This document shows positions 1-62,770 of a stretch of 64,000 bases of DNA, piece after piece. Within the stretch, counting starts at the first letter, position 1; each line of letters starts with the position of its first letter. The stretch covers positions 403,501-467,500 of the forward strand of contig JAWDGP010006836.1 of assembly GCA_033675545.1 (NCBI GenBank), in the 5' to 3' direction. The translations under genes were made by a program, and so were the position numbers. The notes under the pieces were generated by a model that searched no databases, was not told where the DNA came from, and saw only the letters and a list, made by a program, of their open reading frames with translations. The stretch is from Elysia crispata (lineage: Eukaryota; Mollusca; Gastropoda; Plakobranchidae).

Positions 1-1589
1 TAACACTAACATCCAATTTTTTTTTTAATGTATTAATTTTCGAAAATGCAGATTACTCCTGGAAAAAATTTGTTTTCTTCCATCAGCAGATTTCAATAGC
101 TGAAAATTGTGAGGCCTGTTACAGGGGTGTCAAAAACCAAAGGACAACAGATGCTGTTCCAAAAATAGAGTTGACCGCATGGTACTATTATACAGAAATG
201 GTCTTTATTCCTTGATTTTTTTTTCTGTCGTTATTGTGGTAATTCTGCCATACCTAAATTAGAGTTATAAGAATTAGCAGCTTTGGAAAATCACATCTCT
301 CAGAGGTCTTTGCTATGCTAACTAAAAAAAAAAAAGACAAATGGATGGGAAATTTAATACAAAGGTAGACCATATTTTAACTCTTAAAACGCACTTGGCC
401 ATTACAAGCAGCCACCAGATATTCAATTTATGCGAGCGGCCGCAACCAGCAGCCATTGTGTTATTGAGTAGGTTTATAATAATTCTGCAAAACTAAATTG
501 CCAAAGTAAACTCTTCTTATAATGGAGGATGACTTTTGATAGTGTTTACAACCAAAAAAAATTAAAGTAATGGGAACCGTGTGATGTATGTTGTGAAAAA
601 AAGCCGTTGTACCGTAAGCAGCACTCCCTTTTCTTCATTTTTTTTTTTGCTTCCTGATAAGATACATATTAAAGTGTGTTTGTTTAGTTAATTTTCATAT
701 AATTTCACCAAAATTTGGACAGTATATAGCTGAGATACACTGAATGGTTATAAAAAGAAGAGCTAAGCTGTTATTGCTGATTCTGCATTCTTTAAGCCAC
801 TCCCATTAAAAGAAATTTATTACAATTTTGGCCACAAAATTATACCCGTTATTTGTTGTTATTGCTTTTTTTTTACACCAATAATTTTCTCAATTATCAT
901 TTTTCTCACAAAATTTTTGTATTGTCTTGAAGCTCATTCTATGACCCTTAATTTGATATAAACTTTGCCTAAGTTTCTAATGAGCTAATCGTTCTAGAAA
1001 TTTATCTTTTGGTTTTATCATAATTAAATCAAATTAAAAATGAAACTTGGAAAAAACAAATATGAAAATAAATATTCGAAGATGACACAGGTAGAAAAGC
1101 TAAACGTTACCATAATTTTCTTATTGAAGTTTTGCTGTCTCTGCTATGAATATCACCCTCGGATAGTTATCACCATTGCAAGAGATGAAACAATTGAATA
1201 TTTCTACTATTGCCACTAATTTAGTACCAAGCTCTGAGTGGAAGTATCTCATGCCTGACCCCTGCTGTCCAGGTAAAATGTATGAAATCATGGTCTAAGT
1301 CATAAATGAAATCTAAGAGGATACTGATTTTAAGATGAAAACATATAACTGACAAATGATGAATTGATTATAAGAAAAATATATAAGTATGATATTGAAC
1401 TATAGTTTTGTTCACATTGCTTTTACACTGTTATGACCCAGGTAGAGAAAGAGAAATATCTGACAAGCATAGAAAGTACAAATAGGGAAAGCATTATATC
1501 TTAGCAATTTTGTTTTCTTCCGTTGAGGGTATTGATGCTTGAAAAGTAAACATGTATATAACAATTTATAGTCTTAGAAAGCCCCCAAC
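1..1589. other. Presumed intron or 3' flank of the C2CD2L-like gene
   Basis: AT-rich sequence with short poly-A and poly-T runs. I found no exon-like reading frame continuing the gene. AATAAA motifs on the minus strand near 202 and 816 could serve a short isoform, but this is weak. Confidence 0.4.
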
Positions 1590-51475
<49,886 letters not shown>

Positions 51476-51484
51476 CCCAAAGCC

Positions 51485-51660
51485 AGTCTTGGAGGGGGCG
51501 GGGCTTCGGGAGAAGAAGGTAGCCTGTTAATGCCATAAACGTCTTACTTCAAATCACTGGAACCGCCTTAGCTCCAAATTGAAGACATTCTACCTGTCAC
51601 TCTAACCGGAAAGTGTAAAATTGAGGGTTCCCCAACCTCACCTAAAATCGTGACGTCAAG
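51485..51660 (-). promoter_or_regulatory. Candidate promoter of the C2CD2L-like gene: GC box, ETS-like site, CRE
   Basis: A GC box (GGAGGGGGCGGGGC on the plus strand) ends about 30 bases before the start codon. A CCGGAAA ETS-like motif is near 51606. A perfect CRE palindrome TGACGTCA lies at 51651-51658, about 180 bases upstream of the ATG. There is no TATA box at a plausible position. The motifs are real; their function is inferred. Confidence 0.4.
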
Positions 51661-53059
51661 ACACTAGTCTTGTTTTATAATAAACAGAACGATGAGAGCG
51701 AGGCTAGGTTCTCTCGGAATCTTATTTTGAGTAACAACCTTGAACGGGAAATCCTCTTCAAAAGTTTTTTGGCATGACCTCCCTTGCTGCTCTCATTCTA
51801 TTTTCACTTTCAGTTTTGCTGTTCATTCCTTAAATTTTGTAAACATTAATTTTGTTTTCCATGTAAGTTGTATAAATCAGTTGAACAAAAAATAATGATC
51901 TGCTGACACTGGAATATTCACACTTTAATATTCCATGAAAATACAAAATTTGCAAAATTTATTTTTACATGCAAGAGGAAAAAAATCAGTACCTGCAAGG
52001 AAAATGAGTTGTTATTTAGGAACATGTTTGCCGTAAACTTTTCTTTTACGTTGTTAGTATTTAAATACCCGTTTAATCAATATCACGGGAAGTGTACACA
52101 ACAGTCTTCTCATGTTTGTGTTGTCCAGTGCCCTGTACTGTTGGTCGGAATGTTTTTGAAAGAATTAAGTTTATAAAATAACAGTAAGTCTTATATTTCA
52201 AAACAAAGTCCCAGTCAGTATAATCAAAGTTTCTGGAAATAGAACTTGAACCTACCACTCAATTATCAAAATTTTCATTTTAATGCTTTTAGATTTCGAA
52301 GTTTGTGATTAAAAGATCTAGATCAGTAGGCTGATTGTGTGAAGAATGGTTCTATGAGCTGTAAATTGTTGATAATGATATTAGAACAAAATATTGGCTA
52401 CATTTTTACTAAAAGTTTTGTTCAAATGTTGTGAACAGATTTTTTAACTAGGCTAGGTTTCTTTAGTTTTAAACGGGAACCTTGTAAAAAAAAAATAATT
52501 AAAATCACAAGATTATATCAATATAGTTATCATATTGTGATAGAAGTGTGCTTCAAATGCATATTCAGTATTGGACTAAAAGTAAAAAAAAACATCAAAT
52601 ATCACCCCATTGGTAATTTGCTTTTATAAAACCGCACTACAGCTGTAAAACTGACTTTCTGCGGTTTTGAAACTCAATTTTTAATTTCATATTTCACACT
52701 TTTTCAAAATTTGACTCTCTGCGGATCAACTTTTTCAAAGACATGTTATTGTTAATTATCAAGATAATTTAGAGCTTTTTCCACAAAAGAAAATTAATTT
52801 CTTGATCTTTTCGACAGTATCAATAAATCTATTCTCTATATGTCTCACATATTATTGAGAGCTCAGGCAACATACCTGCTTTTTTTCCCAATCAAATTTC
52901 TAATGGCACACATTCAATTCATAGGTCCTATTTTTTTACATGGCAGTTTTATTGGGGATGAGTTGATCACATTTTTCTGCAGTCTATCTTCTACTATAAT
53001 CACTACAAAGTAGCATCAACTGTGGAAGTAGTAGTAGTGGTAGTAGTAGCATTAGTAGC

Positions 53060-53103
<44 letters not shown>

Positions 53104-54218
53104 CAGTAGTATTTAGTATTAGCAGTAATAGTGGTAGTAGTAGCAGTAGTAGTAGGATGACTAAAAATTGTACCAATTTCAGCACTCTTTATTTAAAAAA
53201 AATTTCTTCCTGATTTTTCTAAGGTGTGCATTTTATTGCATTTATACACAGCTAACTTAGCATCCCATGCATTAAATCTTTCTCTATGGTTTGTGTGTTG
53301 AGAAATGCTACTTTTTATTGTAGATATGTTTAATCTCAAATCTAGGCTAAGTTTGTGTGGAAAAGAAAGTGCTAAGTATCAATTTAAGCAAGTCTTATTT
53401 CATATAGTTTCATTTTCAGTAAACTTGGGCAAAATGCTTGAATTTGAGAGAAAATAAAAGAGCAAGCAAAGAAAATTTTTAAAAGAAAAATTGCTTTTAA
53501 CACTAGTCCTTGACAGTAAGACTGGATGGTTATCATTTTAAAGACCATTTAAAAATTTAGAGTTCAGATTGTGCATGCAACCTTGGTTTCCATCATTGAA
53601 ATTTCACTTAGATTTTTCAACTTGAAAACCCAGTTGTCTACATATAAACATTAGTCTGAGATCAATCCAAACTTTTTTGGTGCATCTTCAGGATCGGTTT
53701 TGAGTGTTTTCAAGTTTACTACTAATTCACATTTGTCATTTTGTGTTTGAGTATCATGAATTTAACAAGCAAGTCTGCTCACTTGTCGTTATGTTGTGAT
53801 AATATAAAAATTAGAGGGATTGCTTACTCAATCAGACTTACTCCTTCTGCTCTGATTCAAAAAGGCATAGCTGGAAAGTCAACATATGCAGGGAATTGGC
53901 CGGTAGAGAAGACTATTTTGAAAATTTCAACAGCAAATCAATTAGAAAAATAAAGGACAGAAATTCACTCAAGAACAACCTCATGCAGCTGTGTGTAGAA
54001 AAGATTCACCTAGACAATTAGGCACTTTGAATGCTTTTCTCTCAAAAGTGTTGATTATAAATTTAAAGTCATTTTTTTTAGCAGAAGTCTTTGACAAATC
54101 AGTTAAGAAATTTGTTTGTCCCTTCCCCCTCCTCTCTGTCTTTCTAATATTTGTCAAATTTCATTGCCTTAAGAAATCCACAGGAGAAGTGCACTCTCTG
54201 TTTTTCATTTCATTGCAG
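51660..54218. other. Divergent intergenic region or PTPMT1 5' intron
   Basis: AT-rich sequence containing a (GTA)n microsatellite at about 53028-53155. An AG acceptor (CATTGCAG at 54211-54218) just before PTPMT1 suggests that an upstream noncoding exon lies here, but I could not place it. Confidence 0.4.
53028..53155. repeat. (GTA)n microsatellite
   Basis: GTA triplets, pure in the centre and interrupted at both ends, about 125 bases. Confidence 0.95.
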
Positions 54219-54245
54219 ATATGTTTTGAGTTCAGTAAAGCAAAT

Positions 54246-54383
54246 ATGATTGGAAGAATTCTGTATTATCCTACTCTAGCCTGGAATGTAGGCTGGTCTA
54301 GTTTGACGGGTCGTCCATGGTATGATCGACTCGATGAAACTGTACTTTTAGGGGCTTTGCCATTAAGATCAATGATGAAAACG
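54246..54383 (+). CDS. PTPMT1: PTPMT1 exon 1 coding part
   Basis: 46 codons ending LRSMMKT before donor GTAAGT. An AG acceptor at 54217-54218 suggests the exon starts at 54219. If so, the leader holds a two-codon upstream frame (ATG TTT TGA at 54221-54229). Confidence 0.9.
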
Positions 54384-55832
54384 GTAAGTTATAAATTTTT
54401 GGCCCAAGTATTTCAAGATAAATGAGATGTAAAAAAGAAAGAATTATATTTTGATTGATATGACTAATAGTTCACATTTTGCAAATAGTGGTAACTAACA
54501 GTGATGAACTTCCTTACTTACTGTAAATGATGGTAGTGGAACATACTGAAATGGTAATGGAAGTGTTCGATATCATTGAAGTGGGATAAAGATGACTGAT
54601 TTCTTGTTTTTAGAAATTTGTATTTTTTTCCTGTTGATTCATTGCTTTTTAAGGGATCTTCTGAACTTAGTAGTTGGAAATACTCCATGAGCAGATGAAG
54701 CCTCAGTTGAATAGGCCCTACATTTTTGTTTGTGTGTTTGTTTGGTTTTTTTTGGTTTTTTTTTAGGAAATAAATGTTATAAGAAGTAAATGAGGACCTC
54801 ACATTGCAAACAAGTAGAATAGTGAAAAATTGCAATTGTAGCTTTTTAAAGTTAGTCTCTATACACTCCAGCACTGAAGTCATCTTTCTTTTATCTTGAA
54901 AAGTGAATTGGCATAACTCCAGGTGTAACCGAAAGATTATTAAATGTCATAAAAAGTCTCAGTAAACTTTGGTTTGCACCCGCAAGTTATGATTTAAATT
55001 TTGTTTTCTGCTTGGTGTTAGGATATATTTGGGCAAGGAGACATCCTAGACACTATTAGCCCTCAATCTGTTGATGGAAACTTCACGAAATATTTAATTG
55101 TTACTCTGTTGTGCAAACAAGAACAGTATAGTTAACCTTATTTTCTCCATGGTACAGGGTACTTGTATTCAGCAAATATTTTTTATCTGGTGGATAATTT
55201 TGTTGGATCTAAGGTTGGCTTAAGCCAAGCTGTTGTAAAGTAAGAGAAATAAACAAATTTTATTATAACATAATTTTGTTTGTGTGATCAGGATCTTTGC
55301 CATGATCAGTAAAAAAAGATGCTTTTGTTCCGGTTAGCATTAATGATTTTCGTTTTTTTGGTCTGAGTGAAATTAATTATTACCTTTTTCCACATAACTT
55401 AGGAATCAGAATTCTGCTTCTGTTAACCAGTTGAACTTCAAGTGAACAGAAACACGGAATTGCGTCTCAGCTAGTTAGCCTTTGAATAGTACAAATGACA
55501 GGGCAGAATGTCTGCGTTTGGACTTAGTATACAGACACATATGCATAAATATATATATATATATGTATTACTATGATACAATGCTTGATGGTTATTTTAG
55601 CATTATGTGATATTAGTTAAATAAGGAGCATCAATAGGAATACTAAAATGATAAAGGCTGTAGGCAATAAGCAGGGTTATTATTCGAAAGCATGACTCAC
55701 TTCACATTCACAAAAAAGATTTCTTGGTTTTTGAATGTCAACCATAGACACTACAGCCATCTGGAAAGACCAGGATTGTCACAGAACTCTGGAGCAATAG
55801 CCACATATATCTGTGTAACCAATTTATTACTA

Positions 55833-55899
<67 letters not shown>

Positions 55900-58800
55900 T
55901 ATTTTTATTGTTACTTACACACAAACATATAATTATTTGCAACACTAAAAGTTTAAACCTGAAAAGTCCATCTGATCTGATTGGCTCTGTTTTTATGTGT
56001 AATGTTAGTCACATTAGACTAATTCTCAGTTCCTTCTTTCATTTGTAATGTCTTATCTAAAACTGTTTTTTTAGAGTTGTTGCTAGATTAGTTGAAATTG
56101 TATGACGCAAAAAAAAATAAATAAAAGTAAATAGAAGGAGTATCGGTACTACATTTGAGAGTATGGCTAATGGAAACTCTTTAATGTGCTTCATAACTTT
56201 TAAAAAATCAATGCACATGAGCAAGTGTATGACTTATGTCCTTTGAATCAGCATATGGTTTTGCATGTATTATGATATTATCTAATTATGTATAATGTAT
56301 TGAAATTATTTTGTCTGTTTTTCTTTTCTTTTTGCAGCTATTTTTGTTAATACAACACAGTCTTTACCTAATCACATTTCTTCCACAGTTAGTGGAGAAG
56401 GAGGGTGTTAAAGCCATGGTGACAATGAACGAAAGCTATGAGTTGAGATACTTTACTCCCTCTGATAAGGTATGGTTGTGTAGAGAAATTTGAAAGAAAA
56501 AGGCAGTGATATATTTTCATTATAAACAAAAACATGCTCTCAAAATTATTCTCTCAAATTATTTGTCAGTTATCAGTCAATTATCCTTCATTTTTGTTGA
56601 CTAATAAAAATTGCTCATCATTGTATGCAATATCTCATATGAACGTCTACAGTAGAAAGAATCCATGACAAAATGTATTTAACTAGATTTTTTTTAAAAG
56701 CTGTGAAGCAAGTCAGAAACTGATTTGTTTTTTCATGGTAAGCCCTGGCTCTTTGCTATTATTTTATTAGGTTTGATACCTCCATCATGATGATTTTCTG
56801 TCAGTCACTGAAATGATACACTTTTTTCCATTCTAAACTGAACAATTTGAAATACATGATGTAGTAACGTGACACATTTTTTTTATAGAGCCCTCCTGAC
56901 TCTAGACAGCAGGATTTGTAGATATTGAGTTTCACTATTTGTAAATGATATTTTCTTGTATCTCCCGATCTATGGCATGACAACGAATGTTTATACAGTG
57001 AAATTATTGAAGATTCCAATGCTTTTAATACATACTGCAGCTCACTCAATGAATTTATTGTAGATTAAGGTCCTGTAAAACATGAGTTCCTTTATGAGAT
57101 CCAAAATTTTTTGCTGTGGCCCTGTCAAGAATAAATAGAGCATAGGTTATAGCAGATGTTTTTTAGTGTTGGACACCATTTCTTTCTAGTTTACATCATA
57201 AGAGAAGTGAAATGTAAAAAGAAGCACAGCATTGATTCCACCATCTCCTTCTCTAGAATTTAAGCGCGTCAAAGTATCATACTTTATGCTAGATAGCATA
57301 TTAAGTGACCATGTTTACAATATACGTGTAACAATATAGAGCATATATATATAATTATATGTTTCATTTTTAACAAGTACAAAGAGTCTTCTGATATTCT
57401 TCTGATATTCTATCTAAGTAACTCAACCTTAGTCTGGAATACAATTCAACACCAAATTACATTCTTTTGAATCATAGTGTACCCCGCTTGAGATGACAAA
57501 TTAACTTTCTAGTTTTATCAGCAGATTTTTTTATTTGGCTTTACACACCTGATCTTGCTCAACGGCCCAAGTTAACTAAATGTTCCCCTAATTTGGTCCG
57601 CCCAGTCCTTACAGACTGGCTGAGTTATTTAAAGTTGCAGGACACTAATTGCTTGCCCAATGTTTTGCTGTGTGAGCCTCATGACTTCTTAAGCTGCGAT
57701 AATAATAAATATAATGATAATAGTAATAATGTTTAAGTTTCACAGAGTGCATTGCCACTACTACCAAGTTGTGCTCTATGGGCTTACAGACCATAAAATT
57801 CAAGTGATCTAATGTGTTTTTATAACTTTTGCTTAAGCTTCTACAAAGATTTAAATTAACTGTAGTAAATCTTGAGGTAATTCCTGAAGCAATGACATCT
57901 ACTGATATGGTTATAATTTGCTTAGAACAGCATGCCAATTTTGAAGTTTGGAAAATCAAGTACATTTTAAATGATCATCAAACCAACTAAAGAGTGCTTA
58001 GTGCTGAGGACTTTAAGATAGCTTTGGGAGTCCATAAATATAACTTCTTGTACAAGTTTTGTGGACTGCTAAGTATTTTAGGTGTTTTTTTCCTCCATGG
58101 TATTATTAACTTTGTCAGAAGAACTGCAGTTTCTCTCAGCATTTTACATTCCAGATAAATATTCACAGAGTAAAGCTGGGATCTCAAAAACCACAGGCTT
58201 TGACCAGTTTGAGTAATACAGTAAAATAATCGGAGGACAGGGAGATTATAGAATCAAACAAACTGTATGATAAGCTTGTAAAATAGGGTGAATGTCGTTT
58301 TCTAAGCAATTTGAATAAGAAAGTTCCTACTGGACTATGTCTTGAAAGAAAACACAATCTAGAGTTTACAGCCTCCATCATTGTGGGGTTGTTGTTTTTT
58401 TGTTGGTTTTTTTTTTGATGCCTTGGTATCAAGTTCTGTGAAACAAGATAGTTTATGCTATTGTTAAAATTCATCTCTCATCATCTTTCAACACTTACCA
58501 AGTAGAATTTTTCGTTCTTCTGTTTTTATGATGTGTAGGAGTTATCAGACCTCGGTATTGAGAGGCTACAAGTGAGCACGCCTGATCTCACGGGAACACC
58601 TTCACAACATCAGATCATCCAGGCTGTTGACTTCATTCTCTCCCATAGAGCCAAGCAAAACTCAGTTTATGTTCACTGCAAAGCAGGCAAGACACGCAGT
58701 GCCACTGTTGCTGCCTGCTATCTCATGAATGTAGGTCTTCCAAAATATTTTTTTTTATTTTCAATTTTGTTCTCCTTTGTTTGATACTAATTCTCCTCTT

Positions 58801-61234
58801 CTCTTCCTCTTCCTCCATTTTCTAAACTGATTGTATAAACCTTTGCCTTATTTGTCCCATTTTTTTCTTTTTTGTTGTATCTTTTCTCTTTGTCGTTATT
58901 AGCGTTCCTCCTTGTCTTGATAAGGTTATTGCTCTAGTCTCCTCGTAAAGGAAAAAAATATTCCATCTGATATGTTTTTTTGTTTATATTTGTGCACACC
59001 TTCACTCACTTGTAAACACCCATCCAATTTTCAGCTTCTGGATTTAAATTATTTCACGAAAGAAAAAAGAAAAGAAATATTAACAATAGACCAAAATAAA
59101 AAAAAAACTGAGAGAAACAAATGACATTTATAATTATTTTGGACATTTGCATGATCATTCATGCTTAAAAAACTTTATATATACTCAGATCACAGAAAAG
59201 ATAAAATCTAGGACTTTGTTATTGGTGCAATTGTGTGAATAACTATCTCCAGTTAATTGTAAAACTGTTCCAATAAATATACCCAGCTATTGGTGCAATT
59301 GTGTGAATGAATATAACTGGTTATTCCTACAATTGTTTGACTAACTCTAGCCAGTTATTCATAAAATATAGTGGGAGGTTTCACTTGTCATGATCTCACT
59401 GCACAAGTACACTTTGGGCTGTAAGACCCAACTCTTGTGTCTGAAGGCGCTAAGGGAATATTACACTCTCAACATCTGGTCCAAAATCACAATCATTACA
59501 AAGAGCAGCATGTATTAATTAACTGTCTATAAGATTCTGTAAAATAATTTGCAATGCTGTACTTGGTTTTTGATTGATTTACACATACATATATATTTTT
59601 AAAACAAAAAAAATATCACAACCACCCTCGCTAACAAGCTTTTATATAAAGTATGATAGAACTTCTGAGCATTTATGAACTTTTAAGCTGATTAAAATCA
59701 TTTTCTTTTTTGATCAGTTATAATTGACAATCTGATCGAACCATCAAGACAATAATAATTTCTGGAATGATTTTTTTTCCTTTAAAATTTTAATGGATAA
59801 TTTAACAAAGGCGGGGTACTAGATTTTTTTGCCTAACACAAAGGGTGTAGCTAAGCAGGCTTTTTAAAATCCTAGCCTAAACTCCAGAGACTGAGACTGA
59901 GAGACAGACAGACAGAGATAGAGAGATTCATAAAAGAAAGTGGGACGGAGAGATAGAGAGAGAGGAAGAGAAAGAGCTGAGAATGCAAGAGATTAAAGAA
60001 ACAGACTGGATGATAGAGAAAAAATTCTAAACAAAAAGATATTGGTACGGATAAGAGAGTTAAGACAGAAAAAGATCTGTGCAAGGACAAGGAATAGTAG
60101 AGGTGTAGAAGTGAGATATTTGAGCAAACAAGACTGGAGGCTTAGTAGTGACAGGAGAAGAGGAAATAGAAGACAGGGAGGGAGTTTGAGATAATTATAA
60201 AGTGCCAGACAGACAGACGGACACAGAGATATAGAGAGAATACTTGAGGGGAAAAAAAGTGAAGAAAGAAAAAAGAGAATGAGAATAAGGAAAAAGAGGA
60301 GAAAAAAAATTGTCAAGGGAAAGAAACGGTAATGAGGGGTAGGGAAATAGAGCAAGAGAAAGAGAGAGACAGGCAGACAGAGGCAGAGAGAGAAATGGGG
60401 AAAGAGAAAGCTTAAGAGGGAAAAAAAGAGATTAATCAAAGAAAGAAAGAAGTAAGAGAGAGAAGGAAGGTGGGAGAAAGAGAGGTCTTGCTTAATTAAA
60501 GTCGCATCTGTACTGGTAAGATTGTGGCGGTATTATTATGCCTGGTGGAGAATTTTATTGAGTCACTCACCCGCCACACTGCTTAGACAATCTAGTTATA
60601 ATAATTATGATAGATGACTGTGTGTGAATAATTACTCTTATTATTGAAACAAATTGTTCGAAGGTTACTCTAATGCTACTTTTACTGCCACTTTCTCTAT
60701 CACCACCTCAAAGCCACTACCACTGTCACTTTTACTCCTGCGAGCAAGTAGATATGCAAATGGAGAGTCCAAATTTCGTTCAGCATTTCATTTTCAGATG
60801 ATGCTCATTATCTAGCTATTATTTGGAAGCACAACTTCTGCCTGGGTTTTCTACAAGTTATTGCTATTGTTGAATTGAAATGTGTCCCCTCGACTGTTCA
60901 ATAGTAGAACTCTTTTCACTCTAATTGAAAATAGGTTCTTGATTATTGCTAGCACATACTGGCAATAATCTCTATTGTATGGAAAAGAGAGATAAAAAGT
61001 TCTATCTGGCTAGCATTATATTATAATTATTAATATAGATTATTGACATTCAATCTTAATTTTTTTTTTCTTTAATTTTTTTTTCAGCGGCATGGATGGG
61101 ATGTGGACTCCACTCTTGCCTTTATGAAGGAAAAACGTCCTAGTATTTGGCTCAGGGACAAGCAGATGAAGTCATTACATGCATATTACACCAGTGAAGT
61201 TAAATCTTTTTCAAGAAAAGGCACTTCCAGCTGA
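54246..61234 (+). CDS. PTPMT1: PTPMT1, mitochondrial phosphatidylglycerophosphate phosphatase, complete in four exons
   Basis: Exons 54246-54383, 56389-56469, 58539-58730 and 61088-61234 are all in phase 0, use GT/AG borders and join into 185 codons plus TGA (human: 201). The N-terminus has the family pattern ILYYPTLAW, then WYDRLDETVLLGALPLRS (human RVLFYPTL, then WYHRIDPTVLLGALPLRS). VTMNESYELRYF follows, then STPDLTGTP with the likely general-acid Asp89, and VYVHCKAGKTRSAT with the catalytic Cys120 and Arg126. Known: this dual-specificity-type phosphatase on the matrix side of the inner mitochondrial membrane converts phosphatidylglycerophosphate to phosphatidylglycerol for cardiolipin synthesis. 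The start chosen is the first in-frame ATG before the conserved region; the short N-terminus with basic and hydrophobic residues fits mitochondrial targeting. The C-terminus is shorter than in human and ends KGTSS. Confidence 0.95.
55828..55898. repeat. (ATT)n microsatellite in PTPMT1 intron 1
   Basis: About 23 ATT triplets in a nearly pure run. Confidence 0.96.
56389..56469 (+). CDS. PTPMT1: PTPMT1 exon 2
   Basis: 27 codons, LVEKEGVKAM to YFTPSDK, with acceptor TTCCACAG and donor GTATGG. The join MMKT|LVEKEGV matches human LTRQ|LVQDENV without a gap. Another good acceptor 51 bases upstream (TTTTTGCAG at 56337) would add 17 in-frame residues. Confidence 0.93.
58539..58730 (+). CDS. PTPMT1: PTPMT1 exon 3 (catalytic loop)
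   Basis: 64 codons, from ELSDLGIERLQ through the P-loop HCKAGKTRS to YLMN, with acceptor TGTGTAG and donor GTAGGT. The catalytic core is intact. Confidence 0.95.
60033..60172 (-). repeat. Arm A of an inverted repeat flanking PTPMT1 exon 4
   Basis: The reverse complement of about 140 bases here closely matches 61650-61786, sharing TTTGCTCAAATATCTCACTT, CTATTCCTTGTCCTTGCAC and TTTTTCTGTCTTAACTCTCT. No reading frame or known family; probably two copies of a dispersed repeat. Confidence 0.88.
61088..61234 (+). CDS. PTPMT1: PTPMT1 exon 4 (C-terminus and stop)
   Basis: 48 codons from RHGWDVDSTLAF through KRPSIWLRDKQM to KGTSS and TGA. It matches the human helix VHKWSPEEAVRAI and the motif RPGQLDVL. 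The acceptor is TTTTTTCAG. Confidence 0.93.
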   Translation, partial: RHGWDVDSTLAFMKEKRPSIWLRDKQMKSLHAYYTSEVKSFSRKGTSS

Positions 61235-62770
61235 CCTATAACCAAGCTAGTGTATATTTTACCTCATTTTTCACACGTCTTTCAAGAAATGCTCTTGCAA
61301 TGAAGCATGGATTCCTTGAATTTTTTGGCTTTTCTTCATGTTTTAGAAGGCTGTTTTAAGACATTGAAGGGTAACAACCATGTATAATATTTCTCTACTT
61401 TATTGTGGGGTTTATTGAAGTCAAAGATTCATATGTACATGCATAGCCTTATGTCACTTTAATTTTGATGTTGAAGTTTTTAATATTTTCTTAACATCTT
61501 TCTTTTTTGATACCGGAACCATACCATTAGAAAGATTTTAAAGAGTTATTTCCCTTCATATTCTATTCCCCCTTATCCTTTTCCCCATCTCCTCTTTCCT
61601 CTTTAACTCCCCTCTATCCCTCTCCATGAAAAATCAGCTGAGGTCCCTCTTCTATTTCCTCTTTTCCTGTCACTACTATGTTCCAGTCTTATTTGCTCAA
61701 ATATCTCACTTCTGTACTTCTGCTATTCCTTGTCCTTGCACGGATCTTTTTCTGTCTTAACTCTCTTATCCGTGCCAATATCTTTACCTTTCCCCTCTAC
61801 TTTCCTGATCTTGTTTTCCCAGTTGCTATTCCCAGTACTGTCCTCTTTATGGTAAGTTCTAGGCATAGGTTCAGGGTAACGTCGATGTTAAAAAAAATGA
61901 AATATCACATGAAATCTTTTGTTGGTTTTACCTGTTTGAAATTAAAATATTTGAACACTTAAAACCCTTATTCTTATTTTATCATTCCACTATTTCAAAC
62001 AGATGGAGTTTGATGGAGTTTCCTTTGTAAACAGAATTCTGGTTTTGTTTTCGTTTTTTGTGTTCTATTCCAGTTATCCAGTTGTATTACTATTAGGATA
62101 ATTTCCATATAAATTGAATCTTGTCCTTCTTTTATCCTCAAAGAGTTATCCATATTCTTAACAAACTGCTGCATTTTTACCTTGCTTGTAAATTTTATGA
62201 AATATTAGTCTGTGTCTAAAGATTGATTTTTTTTAATTCTTTTGTTGTTGTTGTTGTTGATGTTATAAATTTTCTACCTTTTTATGACCTTATGATTATC
62301 TTTCTTTTTTGATATGTGGAAAAGGCAAACTTCTTAATTTAATTTTTTTTTCACTTCAGACTATTTTTTAATTAAGTAGGCTTGAGATTTTTTGCTTTAA
62401 TGGTCTAGTTTTTAATTTTTTTAAAATCTCTAGGACGAAATTTTACCTTAGGAATCTCAATTTTTCATTTCCTTTTTTTAAAATTTCTTTTAATTTTAAC
62501 CGAGGCCAAGAGACAACTGCGATTTTTATTCATTTTTGATGTTCTTTACCAACAAAACATTTGTTATTTGTTTTCAGGGCCAGTGTAGTTTTTTTTTTCA
62601 ATTTGTATAAACGATATATTTTTTTGACCATGTGTTTTTTGTTTTTTTTTCCTTTATAACTTACTGATGGTTTGTATCATCACTAACACTTATGAATAAG
62701 ATATTTTGAATATAAATAATATATTATGATATGGATATGATACGCTCCTGTGCTTAATGATATTGTACTG
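61235..62770 (+). other. PTPMT1 3' untranslated region and flank
   Basis: T-rich sequence. An ATTAAA variant polyadenylation signal is near 61941; no canonical AATAAA was seen in the first 1.5 kb, so the 3' end is uncertain. It contains arm B of an inverted repeat (61650-61786). Confidence 0.4.
61650..61786 (+). repeat. Arm B of the inverted repeat flanking PTPMT1 exon 4
   Basis: Direct-strand partner of 60033-60172, with scattered substitutions, located in the 3' untranslated region. Exon 4 sits in the roughly 1.5-kb loop between the arms. Confidence 0.88.
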
